Assembly: GCF_005938655.1 (NCBI RefSeq)
Contig: NZ_VCQT01000045.1
Span: 310,001 to 374,000, forward strand
Length of the DNA stretch: 64,000 nt
Reading direction: 5' to 3'
DNA from: Alloalcanivorax gelatiniphagus
GTDB taxonomy: Bacteria > Pseudomonadota > Gammaproteobacteria > Pseudomonadales > Alcanivoracaceae
In this document: positions 34,794 through 43,791 of the stretch, in pieces
How the letters are laid out: each line of letters opens with the position of its first letter
How positions within the stretch are numbered: position 1 is the stretch's first letter
Made by a program: the position numbers and the translations under genes
Notes under the pieces: model-generated
Databases searched by the model: none
Seen by the model: the letters and a program-made list of their open reading frames with translations, nothing else
What the model was told of the DNA's origin: nothing

Positions 34794-35468
34794 CTAACCG
34801 CGACGCTTACCGACCGCCCTTTCCAGCGCCATAAGCGTATCCACGTAGCCCACCAAGCGTTCCAGATACTCCGGCGCCAGCTCTTGCAACTGGTCCAGGG
34901 CGCGCACCACCTGGCGGTGGGCGTTGAGCGGGCCGGCGTCGCCGGTGGGGTGGTCCACGGCGTGGCGGATACGCCGGGCGGTGTGTTGGCGGGCGCGGCG
35001 GGCGTGCAGGGTGGCCAGGGTTTTCAGTTCCCGGCGCGGGGCGTCCTGGTCGCCGCGCCGGTCGGCGCGCAGGCGCTGATGGTGCTGTTGCAGCAGGGAT
35101 TCCAGGGCGTCCTGTGGCTGGCTCCCGGCGGGGGCGTCGGCGGCTTCGCGCAGCCGGCGGGTGAGTTCCGCCAGCGGTGAGGGCCCTGGGGCGGCCAGGG
35201 TGGCCAGGCGCCGTACCGCCTTGTAGTCGCCGGCTTGGTAGTGCTCACGCAGCTGTTGGCGTTGGGCTTCGTCGGCGGCGGCGTCCAATAGCGAGGCGGC
35301 GTGCTCCCGGGCTTGTCGCAGGTCCCGCTCAAAGTCGTCCAGGCGTTGCGTCAGCCGTGTGGTGGCGCCACGCCGGGCGAGACTTTCCAGGTACTCAAAG
35401 CGCATCGGGTCGTAGCGGTGCCCGTGCTGTTCACGCAGGTCCTGGAGGCGGCTCGCCGGGTCATTCAT
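34794..35468 (-). CDS. DUF2894 protein, last gene of the motor-like operon
   Basis: This 224-residue soluble protein is nearly all alpha-helical, charged and rich in Arg, Gln and Leu (RQAREHAASLLDAAADEAQR). It matches the DUF2894 family, which is conserved beside DUF802 and DUF3348 genes. Its first codons overlap the end of the MotB/OmpA-like gene by 8 bases, so translation is coupled. No catalytic motifs are seen; it is likely a structural or regulatory partner of the upstream membrane complex. The operon ends at the REP pair. Confidence 0.75.
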   Translation of the reverse strand: MNDPASRLQDLREQHGHRYDPMRFEYLESLARRGATTRLTQRLDDFERDLRQAREHAASLLDAAADEAQRQQLREHYQAGDYKAVRRLATLAAPGPSPLAELTRRLREAADAPAGSQPQDALESLLQQHHQRLRADRRGDQDAPRRELKTLATLHARRARQHTARRIRHAVDHPTGDAGPLNAHRQVVRALDQLQELAPEYLERLVGYVDTLMALERAVGKRRG

Positions 35469-36087
35469 CGGCCTGGTCCCGGCGCGGAATGGTGGTGATT
35501 TCCACCCGGCGGTTGCGGGCCCGGGTGTCGTCGTCGGTGTTCGGCGCCACCGGCTGGTTGTCGCCGAAGGCGGCGGCGAAGATGCGTTCTTCCGGCAGCC
35601 CCTGGGCGATCAGGGTGCGGGTGACGGTGAGCGCCCGTTGTGCCGACAGGCCCCAGTTATCGGTGTAGCGGGCGTTGCCTTTCTGGATCGGCAGGTCGTC
35701 GGTGAAGCCGCTGACCATAAGCAGATCATCGTGGGTGGCCAGGTATTTTTTCAGCGGCGTCACCAGGCTTTGCAGCAGGTCTTCCCCGTCGTTCTGCAGG
35801 CGGTCGGAGTTGAGTGAGAACAGTACGCTGCCGTTGATGCCGATGCGGCCGTCGCGGAACGAGATGCGGCCGCTGGCCAGCGGGTCGGCCAGCGCCTCTT
35901 CCAGGGCGGCGCGGCGTTGCTGTTCGGTTTCCAGCTTGGCCCGTTCCTCGCGCAGGGACTGGCTCAGTTCCAGCTGGATGCCGATCACCCACACCAGCAT
36001 CAGCACGAAAATGCCCACCAGCGCCGCCATCAGGTCGGAGAAGATCGCCCATACCGGCGTGGTCTGAACGTCGCCGTCCTGATCCAT
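35461..36087 (-). CDS. MotB/OmpA-like stator protein (ZorB-like layout)
   Basis: The 208-residue protein has one membrane helix near residues 12-36 in PVWAIFSDLMAALVGIFVLM. The conserved aspartate D18 is at the position of the proton-carrying Asp of MotB. After a short coiled-coil linker comes an OmpA C-terminal peptidoglycan-binding domain (SGFTDDLPIQ near residue 126, NWGLSAQRALTVTRTLI, RARNRRVEI). This is the layout of MotB, TolR/ExbD-like partners and ZorB. The upstream gene encodes the MotA/ExbB-like partner, coupled by one shared base. It is therefore very likely half of an ion-driven membrane motor. Function in this cluster has not been established to my knowledge. Confidence 0.8.
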   Translation of the reverse strand: MDQDGDVQTTPVWAIFSDLMAALVGIFVLMLVWVIGIQLELSQSLREERAKLETEQQRRAALEEALADPLASGRISFRDGRIGINGSVLFSLNSDRLQNDGEDLLQSLVTPLKKYLATHDDLLMVSGFTDDLPIQKGNARYTDNWGLSAQRALTVTRTLIAQGLPEERIFAAAFGDNQPVAPNTDDDTRARNRRVEITTIPRRDQADE

Positions 36088-38381
36088 CAGCGGGCTCCGG
36101 CGCCGTCGGCATCGGCGTGCGGCTGGCCGGATGTCTCGGCCACGTCCTTCTGCGCCGCCAGGCTCAGGTCGATCACTTCACGGGCCTGCTCCACGTAGTA
36201 GGCCAGCTGTTCGTCGTGGCGGCTGGCGGACTGCTCCAGGGCGGCTTCGATGCGTTGCAGGGTGTCCAGCAGCTTGTCGTTGGATTCGCCGAACCGGAGC
36301 ACGGCGCCGCCGAAGGCGTCACTGAGGCTGGCCACGTCCCGGGCCCCTTCGGTGAGGTCGCCGGCCAGGCTGTCCAGCTGCGTGCTTTGGCGCTCCACCT
36401 GGGCGCCGAAGGTGTCGCTGACCTCACGCAGGGCGCCGCCGGCGTCCTTGATCAGGGTTTCCACCGCCTGGCGCTGGGCTTCCGCGGCCTGACGCTGGGC
36501 GCCGAGCAGAGCGTCCAGTTCGTGCATCAGGCGGTGGCGTTCTTCCAGCAGTTCGTTGTCGCGCTCGCCGCTGCGGGCCATTTCCTCGCGCAGCCGGGTG
36601 ATTACCTCGGTGGCGGCCTTGGGGGTTTCCGAGGCGGTTTCGATCAACCGTGCCAGGGGCGCTTCCAGGGCGGTGCCCAGCTCGGTGAGATGGCGGGCGG
36701 CGGTGGCCTCCAGGTCGGCCAGGCGCTGCACGGCGGCCTCGCCACGGGCGCTCTCCTGGTCGCGCAGGGCGGCCAGGTCCTCGCCGGTGCGGGCCAGCAG
36801 GGTGTCCAGGCCCTGGCGCTGGCCGTCCAGCAATTCGCCGCTGGCCTGTCGGAACGCTTCTTGCTGCCGTTGCAGGCCGTTGTTGAGTTCGCCGACCAGG
36901 GTGTCCAGATGCTGCCGCTGGCTCTCCAGGCCGTCGCTGTGGCCGGCCAGCAGTTGCTCGGCGGTGCTCTGGAAGCGCTGGTCATGGGCCTCCAGGGCGG
37001 CGCCCAGATCGGTGATCAGCGTGGCGCCCTGGCGTTGTTGTTCCTGCAGGGCTTCGCGCCAGTGGCGGGCGGCCTGGTCGGTGCTGGTGGCGAACTGCTC
37101 GGCGGTGGCGGCCAGTTGCCGTTGATAGCGTTCGGTCAGCTGTTCCTGCTGGTCGCGGCCATGGGCGATCAGCGCCTCGTGGTCCTCGCGTACCCGCTCG
37201 GCGGTGGCTTCCAGGGCCCGGGTCAGGCGTTCGCCGTGCTCGCCCTGTTGCCGGTTCTGTTCCGCCAGCCCCTGTTGCCAGGTTTCACCGGCCCGGGCGG
37301 TGACCTGCTCGAAGCGCTCCGCCAGTTGCGCCAATTGCCGGTCCTGGGCCTCGCGGGCCTCCGCCAGACCCCGTTGCCACTGTTCGGCGGTGTCGTCGGT
37401 GGTGGCCCGGAAACGCTCGGCCAGGCCCGCCAGTTGTTGTTCGGTGATGGCGCCAAGATGGGCGTGGGTCCGTTCGGTCTGCTGATGCAGCCGGGTCATG
37501 GCGTCTTCCATGACCGGCCGCATACTTTCAGCGGTTTGGCGGGCGCCCTCGGCCAGGTGCCGTTGCAGGCTGTCGCCCACGGTGCGCGACAGGGCCTGAT
37601 ACTCGTCGCCGATACGCTGGTGAAAATCGCGCTGGTTGTCGGTAAGGGTGCCGGCCAGCCGCTCGCCCATTTGGTCCAGGCGTTCGCTCAGGGCGCGCAG
37701 TTGATCCACCACGGCGGGGAAGGCGCCGGCCTGCTCGCGCAGTGCCTGGAAGGTGTCCCGTTGCTGTTGTTTCAGGGAGAAGGGGCGCAGCTCGCGGTTG
37801 ATGCGGCCGTCCAGGTCCCGGCCCACCAGCAGCCGTTCCCGGCGGCAAAAGGTGGCGGCCAGACCCAGCATGGCGGAGGCGGCGACCCCGGCGATGGAGG
37901 TGCCGAAGGCCAGGCTGAGGCCGGCGATGGGCGCGGCCAGGGCGCTCTGGATGGCTTCCAGGTTGGCGCCGCCGTCCAGGGCGGCGACCGCGCCCTGCAG
38001 GGTCACGGTCATGCCTACGAAGGTGCCGAGCAGGCCCAGCATGATCAGCAGGCCGGACAGGTAGGGGGTGAGCATGGGGCCGGGTAGGGCGGCGGGTTCG
38101 CCTTCCACCCGGCGCCGTACCGGGCCGCGCAGTTCCGCCGGCAGGCTCGCCAGCCAGCCGCCCAGGCTCTGCTCGTCGCAGGGGGTGGAGCGCAGGGTGT
38201 CGCGCAGCTGGTCGGTGGCGCGCCGGAAGCGCAGCAACTCCAGAAAGCCGAAGCCATAGACCAGGGCGATCAGGGCGGTGGCGAGCAGTGCCACCGGTGG
38301 CCCGGCCACAAAGCCCAGGCCCACCCGCAGCACCGCGGCGGCGCCCAGAAAAAATGCCAATGCGAACAGAAAACGTGTCAT
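36087..38381 (-). CDS. DUF802 protein: MotA/ExbB-like stator with long coiled-coil tail
   Basis: The 764-residue protein has membrane helices near residues 5-22, 28-48, 108-130 and 150-175. The third and fourth resemble the MotA/TolQ/ExbB core: MLGLLGTFVGMTVTLQGAV and AAPIAGLSLAFGTSIAGVAA. From about residue 185 to 740 it is a highly charged, Gln/Glu/Arg-rich tail predicted to be coiled coil, with loosely repeated blocks such as EQWQRGLAE, ETWQQGLAE and RHWREALQE. This matches ZorA of Zorya in design, a MotA-like core with a long inward tail, and also the DUF802 family. The start ATG overlaps the stop of the preceding DUF3348 gene. Confidence 0.8.
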   Translation of the reverse strand: MTRFLFALAFFLGAAAVLRVGLGFVAGPPVALLATALIALVYGFGFLELLRFRRATDQLRDTLRSTPCDEQSLGGWLASLPAELRGPVRRRVEGEPAALPGPMLTPYLSGLLIMLGLLGTFVGMTVTLQGAVAALDGGANLEAIQSALAAPIAGLSLAFGTSIAGVAASAMLGLAATFCRRERLLVGRDLDGRINRELRPFSLKQQQRDTFQALREQAGAFPAVVDQLRALSERLDQMGERLAGTLTDNQRDFHQRIGDEYQALSRTVGDSLQRHLAEGARQTAESMRPVMEDAMTRLHQQTERTHAHLGAITEQQLAGLAERFRATTDDTAEQWQRGLAEAREAQDRQLAQLAERFEQVTARAGETWQQGLAEQNRQQGEHGERLTRALEATAERVREDHEALIAHGRDQQEQLTERYQRQLAATAEQFATSTDQAARHWREALQEQQRQGATLITDLGAALEAHDQRFQSTAEQLLAGHSDGLESQRQHLDTLVGELNNGLQRQQEAFRQASGELLDGQRQGLDTLLARTGEDLAALRDQESARGEAAVQRLADLEATAARHLTELGTALEAPLARLIETASETPKAATEVITRLREEMARSGERDNELLEERHRLMHELDALLGAQRQAAEAQRQAVETLIKDAGGALREVSDTFGAQVERQSTQLDSLAGDLTEGARDVASLSDAFGGAVLRFGESNDKLLDTLQRIEAALEQSASRHDEQLAYYVEQAREVIDLSLAAQKDVAETSGQPHADADGAGAR

Positions 38382-39118
38382 GTGCGGTCGCGTACCTCTT
38401 TGTACAAAGCGTCCAGCAGGCCGCGCAGGGGTTCCAGGCGGGCCTCCAGTTCGGCGAGCAGCAGCAGCTGCATCTCCCCGGTGAATCGGTGCAGCCAGCC
38501 GCCCGGTGCCATCCAGGTGGCCGGGTCGTCGGTATTCTCTTCCAGCAGCCGCTGCTGGCCGTCCGGCTTGAGCGCCTCGAAGCGGCGCGCCAGCAACCGG
38601 GGAATGGCGCCAAAGCCCCGGCGGGCATAGGCGGTCAGGGTGGCGTCGAACACGGTGTCCAGCTCCGCCAGTTGGGCGCCCGCCGCGCTGGCGTCGGAGA
38701 GGGCGCCGCGCAGCCGCACCCGCAGCGGCTGCAGGCCGGCGGTGAGCTGCCGCTGGCGGGCCACGTAGAACTGCTGGTACGGATCATAGTCGGCCACCGG
38801 TGCCGGCAGCCCGTTGCGGGTGCCCAGTTGTTCCGGCTCGAACGCCCGGGTCAGGCCGGCCAGCAGTTTGTCGCGGGTCTTGGCCAGATCCGCGCTGAGG
38901 CGCTGGCGGTCCTTGTCGCCGGCCAGGAACGGGCCGCTGGCCCGGTGGCCGTTGGCGGCGTCCAGGGCCACGGTGTCGGACAGATCGAACAGCCGTGCCA
39001 GCCGTTCCGCGAAGTCCACTTCCGGCGCACCGTTGAGCAGCTGCAGTTCGCCCAGCAGGCGCACCAGCCGGCCGCCCGAAAAGGAGGTTTGCGAAACGCT
39101 ATGCACGCCGTTGCTCAT
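38378..39118 (-). CDS. DUF3348 protein, first gene of the motor-like operon
   Basis: The 246-residue protein is mostly alpha-helical with a short polar N-terminus (MSNGVHSVSQTSFSGGRLVR) and a central FDLSDTVALDAANGH segment. It matches the DUF3348 family, found with DUF802 and DUF2894 genes in many proteobacteria. Stop and next start overlap as ATGA, so it is coupled to the DUF802 gene. I chose ATG 39118 rather than the 39217 extension because the family starts here. It has no membrane segment, so it is probably a cytosolic partner or regulator of the stator. Confidence 0.75.
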   Translation of the reverse strand: MSNGVHSVSQTSFSGGRLVRLLGELQLLNGAPEVDFAERLARLFDLSDTVALDAANGHRASGPFLAGDKDRQRLSADLAKTRDKLLAGLTRAFEPEQLGTRNGLPAPVADYDPYQQFYVARQRQLTAGLQPLRVRLRGALSDASAAGAQLAELDTVFDATLTAYARRGFGAIPRLLARRFEALKPDGQQRLLEENTDDPATWMAPGGWLHRFTGEMQLLLLAELEARLEPLRGLLDALYKEVRDRT

Positions 39119-39249
39119 GCTTGCCACCCTGGCCTTATCACGGGCCCGGCGGCGCCGGTTCGAGGGCCCCGGCCAGGCGAAGCGGCACATTCTAGGGCCT
39201 GTTCCCGCGACTTGCATCAGGTCTGTGGTAGCCGCAAAGCCGGGCCCGC

Positions 39250-40464
39250 TCAGGCCACCGCCAGGTCCCGGGGGAAGCGGCGGATGCGCAGGGTCAGCAA
39301 CAGGGCGCCAAGCAGGGACGCGCAGGTGAAGCCCACCGCCAGATGGAAGCCGCCGCTGAATTCGATCAGCGCGCCGGCGATGGCCGGGCCCAGGAACTGG
39401 CCGGTGGCGAAGAACACGGTGACATAGCTGAACGCGATGGGGATGAAACGGGGCGCCACCTGGTCGGTGCTAGCGGCCTGGATCATGGTGAACACGCCGT
39501 TCACCGCGCAGCCCATCAGCAGAAAATGGGCGAAGAACACCGGCAGGCTCTGGTCCAGCAGGGGTAGGCCCATGGCCAGGGACACCACGGCGGTGGCCAG
39601 GGTCAGCGCATTGCCGCGCCCCCAGATGTCCGACAGCGAGCCCCACAGCGGCCCGCTGGCCACCGACAGCAGGCCGGACATGGCCATCAGCCAGCCGGCA
39701 ACCTTGTCGCCGTGGCCCGCTTCCACCACATAGCTGACCATGAAGATGGACTGGATGATGTAGACCATGCCGATCACCCCATAGACGGTGGCCATGGTGA
39801 TCACCCGGGGGTGGCGGTAGATGCGCCATTTGTCCGCCGGCGCCGGCCGCTGCGGGTCGTTGGCGCTGATCGGTTCGGGATCACGCACCGCTATCAGCAC
39901 CAGCGCCACGGTGATCGCCGAGGTCACCGCGAACACGCCCCAGGCGCCGCGCCAGCCATGCTCGCCGAAAGCCTGGGAGAGCCAGGGCACCAGCAGGCCG
40001 GTGGCGAACAGGCCGGCGCCCACCCCGGCGCCCATGCAGCCGATCACCAGGCCGCGCCGCTCCGGGTACCAGGTGGCCAGCAGCGATACCATGGGCGCGA
40101 AGCAGAAGGCGGTGCCCAGGCCCAGCAGGCCCATCAGAGCGAGAATCCACCGGTAATCCGAGGCCACCGTCAGGCCGGCGAAACCGATGGTCAGAATGAA
40201 CAGGCCCAGGGCCACCGCGTTGCGGGCTCCCCAGCGGCTGGCGGCGACTCCGCCCACCAGCACGAACAGCAGGTAGCCCAGCGCGGTCACGGTGCCCAGG
40301 TTGCCGGCCTGGCGATAGCTCAGGCCCAGATCCTCGCGCATGGGCGGCAGGATCACGCCGTAGGCGAGGCGCGCGAACACGATGGCCACCAGCGCCGTGA
40401 GGATGCCCCCGGTGACCATGATCAGGGCATTGGGGCGGTTTGGCGGCGGGGTGACCAGGGACAT
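39250..40464 (-). CDS. Major facilitator superfamily transporter (YbfB/YjiJ-type)
   Basis: The 404-residue protein has 12 membrane helices. Helix 1-2 carries FARLAYGVILPPMREDLGLS and later RWGARNAV; a central loop is RDPEPISANDPQRPAPADKW. The domain order and the GxxxxxRxxYG motif fit the YbfB/YjiJ family of uncharacterised exporters or monocarboxylate-like carriers. ATG 40464 is preceded by GGAAG, and the longer frame to 40554 is not supported. The substrate is unknown. It is transcribed convergent to nothing and follows the motor-like operon on the same strand 131 bases upstream. Confidence 0.78.
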   Translation of the reverse strand: MSLVTPPPNRPNALIMVTGGILTALVAIVFARLAYGVILPPMREDLGLSYRQAGNLGTVTALGYLLFVLVGGVAASRWGARNAVALGLFILTIGFAGLTVASDYRWILALMGLLGLGTAFCFAPMVSLLATWYPERRGLVIGCMGAGVGAGLFATGLLVPWLSQAFGEHGWRGAWGVFAVTSAITVALVLIAVRDPEPISANDPQRPAPADKWRIYRHPRVITMATVYGVIGMVYIIQSIFMVSYVVEAGHGDKVAGWLMAMSGLLSVASGPLWGSLSDIWGRGNALTLATAVVSLAMGLPLLDQSLPVFFAHFLLMGCAVNGVFTMIQAASTDQVAPRFIPIAFSYVTVFFATGQFLGPAIAGALIEFSGGFHLAVGFTCASLLGALLLTLRIRRFPRDLAVA

Positions 40465-40648
40465 GGGGGGCTTCCAGAGGGTGGCGGCGCGAAACGGGCG
40501 CACTACTTTAGGGCCTTTCCGCGCCGGTTGCATTACGCCCTTTGGGGCGGCCACCGGGATAAGGCCGCCTTGAACCGACCCTGACGCCGGGCGGCCCTAA
40601 GGGGGTACACTCATTGCATTGACCTGTTTTGCCAAGGAGATCGGAACG

Positions 40649-41203
40649 ATGACGACGCTGTTCATGGACGGCTTTGGCCGCCACTGGTGGTTGCTGGTGC
40701 TGTATGGGGTAGTGGGTGTGCTGGTCGGTGTTTATGCGGTGGCCTATCCGCTGGACGCGGCGGTGGCGCTGGCCTGGGCCATTGGCGTGATGGCGCTGGC
40801 CGAGGGCGTGATGGGGCTGGCGGCGTTGCTCGCCAACGGCGTGCCGGCGGGGCGCGGCTGGGTGTTGCTGTACGCGCTTGTGTCCCTGTTGTTCGGTCTG
40901 CTGGCGGTGATCAACCCGATGGCCACCGCCGGTGCGCTGCTGCTGGTAATGGCCTGCTGGTTCGTTATTGCCGGGGTGTTCCGGCTGCTGTTCGCGTTGA
41001 GTATCCGCCGCCATGTGCGCGGTGAGTGGGTGATCGCCCTGAGCGGCCTGCTCGGTATTCTGCTCGGCACCTTCTTCCTTGCCGAGCCGCTGGCCGGCCT
41101 GGTGGTGGCCACCGTGTGGTTCGGCGCCGGCGCGTTAATTTACGGCGTGCTGCAGATTGCCGCGGGGCTGCGCCTGAAGCGCCTGCACGCTAACGGTTCT
41201 TGA
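40649..41203 (+). CDS. HdeD/DUF308-family membrane protein
   Basis: The 184-residue protein has six membrane helices in three repeated pairs (VLYGVVGVLVGVYAVAYP, SLLFGLLAVINPMATAGALL, LSGLLGILLGTFFLAEPL), the DUF308 repeat design of HdeD, an acid-resistance-associated inner membrane protein. The role here is unproven. ATG 40649 follows AAGGAG. It is probably cotranscribed with the downstream 41212 gene, which begins 8 bases after its stop. Confidence 0.88.
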   Translation: MTTLFMDGFGRHWWLLVLYGVVGVLVGVYAVAYPLDAAVALAWAIGVMALAEGVMGLAALLANGVPAGRGWVLLYALVSLLFGLLAVINPMATAGALLLVMACWFVIAGVFRLLFALSIRRHVRGEWVIALSGLLGILLGTFFLAEPLAGLVVATVWFGAGALIYGVLQIAAGLRLKRLHANGS

Positions 41204-41211
41204 GGGGCGGC

Positions 41212-42210
41212 ATGGCGGGATCTTCGTTTTTAGCCCGCCGGGGGCTGTGGTTGATGCTGGCCGTGGTGCTGGCGTTGCTGGCGGCGCTGCTGGTCTGGTG
41301 GCTGCTGGCGGGGCAGCGTCTTTACGGCGCCTGCCGCCCGCTGAGCCCCTGCGGCCCGGTGACCACCGGCTCGGTGGCGCCTTTTACCATGGACACCGTC
41401 GGCCAGATGATGGCGGTGCCGTCGTCCGGCAACGAAGTGGTGCTGGTGGGCACGTCGCTGCCGCCGGACTCCGAGCGGCCGAGTGGCTGGCGGGGCTACG
41501 TGGAGCTGGTGCATATGGATCTCGACGGTGGCGCCATTGGCGCCCGGCAGGAGATTCCTTTCTTGCACCCGCCGGCCTGGGTTGCCGTTTCGCAAGATGG
41601 TGACCGCATCACCCTGGTCTGCCCCAAGAACCACAATGATTCCTGGTTGCGTAAGGAGGGCTTTGAGTCCGGCGAGCTGCGCGACGACGAGTTCTGTTAC
41701 CGGGGCGCCGGGGACGATGCCCTGGTGGTGTCGGCGAAGGACGGCCACCGGTTGGACACCGTCGCCGGGATGGCCCCGCCGGGCATTTTCCGGGCCGATT
41801 GGTTGCGTGGTTCGGGCCGCGACCTGACCCGGCTGGGCGAGGATTGGGTGGGCCGCATCGATGGCGATGACGTGCTGCTCTACCGCGTCGACGATGGCGA
41901 TATGCGCCGCCTGGAACCCCGGGACAGCCTTTCCAAATTGTATTACGACTCCGGCTACACCCTGTCGCTGTCACCGGACGGTAAGCGGTTGGCGGCGCTT
42001 TACGCCGACGACACCCTGAGACATGACGGTTCCGCCTATATTCGCGTCTGGTCGATGGAAAACGGCAAGCAGATCGCCGCTTTCCAGGCGGACAATCGCA
42101 ATCTGCCGCGCCTGGCCTGGAGCCCGGCGGGCGACGTTCTGGTGGCCGCCACCGCCATCGGCGGTTACACCATTTCCGAAGTACGGGTGGAGGTGTTCCG
42201 GCTGCCGTGA
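41212..42210 (+). CDS. Membrane-anchored beta-propeller-like protein, function unknown
   Basis: The 332-residue protein has one N-terminal membrane helix (LMLAVVLALLAALLVWWLLA, residues about 12-31) and a periplasmic domain with WD40-like blades, for example SLSPDGKRLAALYADDTLR, then IRVWSMENGKQIAAFQADN and LAWSPAGDVLVAATAI. A cysteine pair in YGACRPLSPCGPV near residue 45 could form a disulfide. No enzyme motif is visible. It follows the HdeD-like gene with 8 bases between, in one transcript. I take ATG 41212 with GAGGGG before it, not TTG 41200. Confidence 0.62.
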   Translation: MAGSSFLARRGLWLMLAVVLALLAALLVWWLLAGQRLYGACRPLSPCGPVTTGSVAPFTMDTVGQMMAVPSSGNEVVLVGTSLPPDSERPSGWRGYVELVHMDLDGGAIGARQEIPFLHPPAWVAVSQDGDRITLVCPKNHNDSWLRKEGFESGELRDDEFCYRGAGDDALVVSAKDGHRLDTVAGMAPPGIFRADWLRGSGRDLTRLGEDWVGRIDGDDVLLYRVDDGDMRRLEPRDSLSKLYYDSGYTLSLSPDGKRLAALYADDTLRHDGSAYIRVWSMENGKQIAAFQADNRNLPRLAWSPAGDVLVAATAIGGYTISEVRVEVFRLP

Positions 42211-42296
42211 GCGGCGCCTGTTACCGCTTGCATTGATCGGCGCGAAGGTGTGTTCTGGCGGTATTCCCAAGGGAAACAGGGTCACGGAGGTGAACC

Positions 42297-42560
42297 ATGG
42301 CCACCGGATGGGCGCCGGAAGGCGCGGTACAGGATCAGATCGACAGCACCGTGGATTCCTCGGTGCAGTATGCCCGCAGCCGTCTGCCGGCGGGGGACAG
42401 CCTGACCCATTGCGAGGAATGCGGCGAGCCGATCCCCGAGGCGCGCCGCCAGGCGCTGCCCGGCGTGCGCCTGTGCGTGCCCTGCCAAAGCGAGCACGAC
42501 GACGACCTGCGTTCCGAGGGCTATAACCGGCGCGGCAGCAAGGACAGCCAGCTGCGTTGA
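42297..42560 (+). CDS. DksA/TraR-family C4 zinc-finger protein
   Basis: The 87-residue protein has the C4 zinc finger CEECGEPIPEARR...LCVPCQSEHDDD of the YbiI/TraR branch of the DksA family. These short members lack the full coiled coil of DksA and may still bind the RNA polymerase secondary channel. ATG 42297 follows GGAGGTGAA at ideal spacing. It is convergent with the AAA ATPase gene, one base after its own stop. Length matches the YbiI type (about 88 aa). Confidence 0.87.
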   Translation: MATGWAPEGAVQDQIDSTVDSSVQYARSRLPAGDSLTHCEECGEPIPEARRQALPGVRLCVPCQSEHDDDLRSEGYNRRGSKDSQLR

Positions 42561-42561
42561 G

Positions 42562-43722
42562 TCACGGCCAGTGCCAGGTGGGACGGGTCAGCAGCCCCAG
42601 CCCGGGTACCCGGGTTTCCCCCAAATCCTTTTCCAATTGCAGCCCGTGGCAGTCCGGTGCCTGATTCAGGGCCGCCACCAGCCGCGAGGCGTGGCTGATC
42701 ACCCATACCTGGCTGTGTTCGGCGGCGGCCACGATTAGCCGCGCCAGGGCCGGCAGCAGATCCGGATGCAGGCTGTTCTCCGGTTCGTTGAGCACCATCA
42801 GCGAAGGCGGGCGCGGCGTCAGCAGGGCAGCCACCAGCAGCAGGTAACGCAGCGTGCCGTCGGACAGCTCGGCGGCGGTCAGCGGGCGCAGCAGGCCGTG
42901 CTGATGGAATTCCAGGCGCAGACGGCCATCGGGCTGGGGCTCGATGCCCAGGCGCGCGCCGGGGAAGGCGTCCTCGATGGCTTCGTCCAGGGCGCCGCCG
43001 TCTCCGATTTCACGAATGGTTTGCAGGGCGGCGGCCAGGTCCCGGCCATCGTGGTGCAGCACCGGGGTACGTGTGCCCAGACGGGTTTGCCGGGCCGGCG
43101 CGTCGGTGTCGGTGCGGAAGTGGTCGTAGAAGCGCCAGCCGCGAATGCGTTCGCGCAGGGCCACCACCTCCGGCGTGGCCCGGGCGTCCGCCACCTGGCT
43201 GAACAGGCTGTCGAAGCTGTTCAGGTGCTCGCTGATCACCCGCCAGCCCTCGTCGTCGCGGGCCTTCACCAGCGGGCCCCGGCGTTCCACCAGCAGCGCC
43301 GCCGGGCGCAATACCGGCCCGGCCCAGATCAGCTCCCGTTTGATCTCCGGGTCCAGGTTGAACACCGTGCGGCTGTCCGGTTTGGGCAGGCCCAGCTCGA
43401 TCAGGTAGCCATAATCCTCGCCGGAGAAGCCCAGCCGCAGGCGCCGCGGACCCTGGCGCGGACCGCCCTGTACCGGCGCGGTGCCGTCGCGCATGGCCCG
43501 GGTCAGAGTTTCCGGGCCGGCCCAGAAGGTGGACTCCAGCCCACCCTCGTGGGCCAGGGCGGACACCACGTCGTCCCGGGCGGTGGCGGCCAGCAGCCGC
43601 AACGCCCGATAGAGATTGGACTTGCCGCTGCCGTTGGCGCCGGTGACCACGTTGAGCGGCCCCAGCGGCAGCGCCAGATCCAGCACCGAACGGTAGTTAT
43701 TGATCGCTAACGTGGTCAGCAT
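42562..43722 (-). CDS. AAA_21-type ATPase (RecF/SMC-like)
   Basis: The 386-residue protein starts with LTTLAINNYRSVLDLALPLG and the Walker A GANGSGKSNLYRAL (residues about 28-41). Its C-terminal part has the signature/Walker B region AELSDGTLRYLLLVAAL and LMVLNEPENSLHP, then VWVISHASRLVAAL. This is a stand-alone SMC-hinge-less ATPase of the AAA_21 group, often annotated as predicted ATPase. No nuclease domain is fused and no partner is beside it. Cytosolic; function unknown, perhaps DNA repair or stress. The asparagine before the catalytic Glu (LNEPE) is common in this family. Confidence 0.82.
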   Translation of the reverse strand: MLTTLAINNYRSVLDLALPLGPLNVVTGANGSGKSNLYRALRLLAATARDDVVSALAHEGGLESTFWAGPETLTRAMRDGTAPVQGGPRQGPRRLRLGFSGEDYGYLIELGLPKPDSRTVFNLDPEIKRELIWAGPVLRPAALLVERRGPLVKARDDEGWRVISEHLNSFDSLFSQVADARATPEVVALRERIRGWRFYDHFRTDTDAPARQTRLGTRTPVLHHDGRDLAAALQTIREIGDGGALDEAIEDAFPGARLGIEPQPDGRLRLEFHQHGLLRPLTAAELSDGTLRYLLLVAALLTPRPPSLMVLNEPENSLHPDLLPALARLIVAAAEHSQVWVISHASRLVAALNQAPDCHGLQLEKDLGETRVPGLGLLTRPTWHWP

Positions 43723-43791
43723 CCCTCGACCTGCTCCCGGAAAAAACGGTGCTTAGCTTAGCAGCCCGGGCATCGGTTCACAGGGGGCCGG

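Noticed and set aside
36117-38087. Plus-strand frame of 656 codons opposite the DUF802 gene
   Set aside because: Arises from the repetitive codon pattern of the coiled-coil tail; no start signal or domain.
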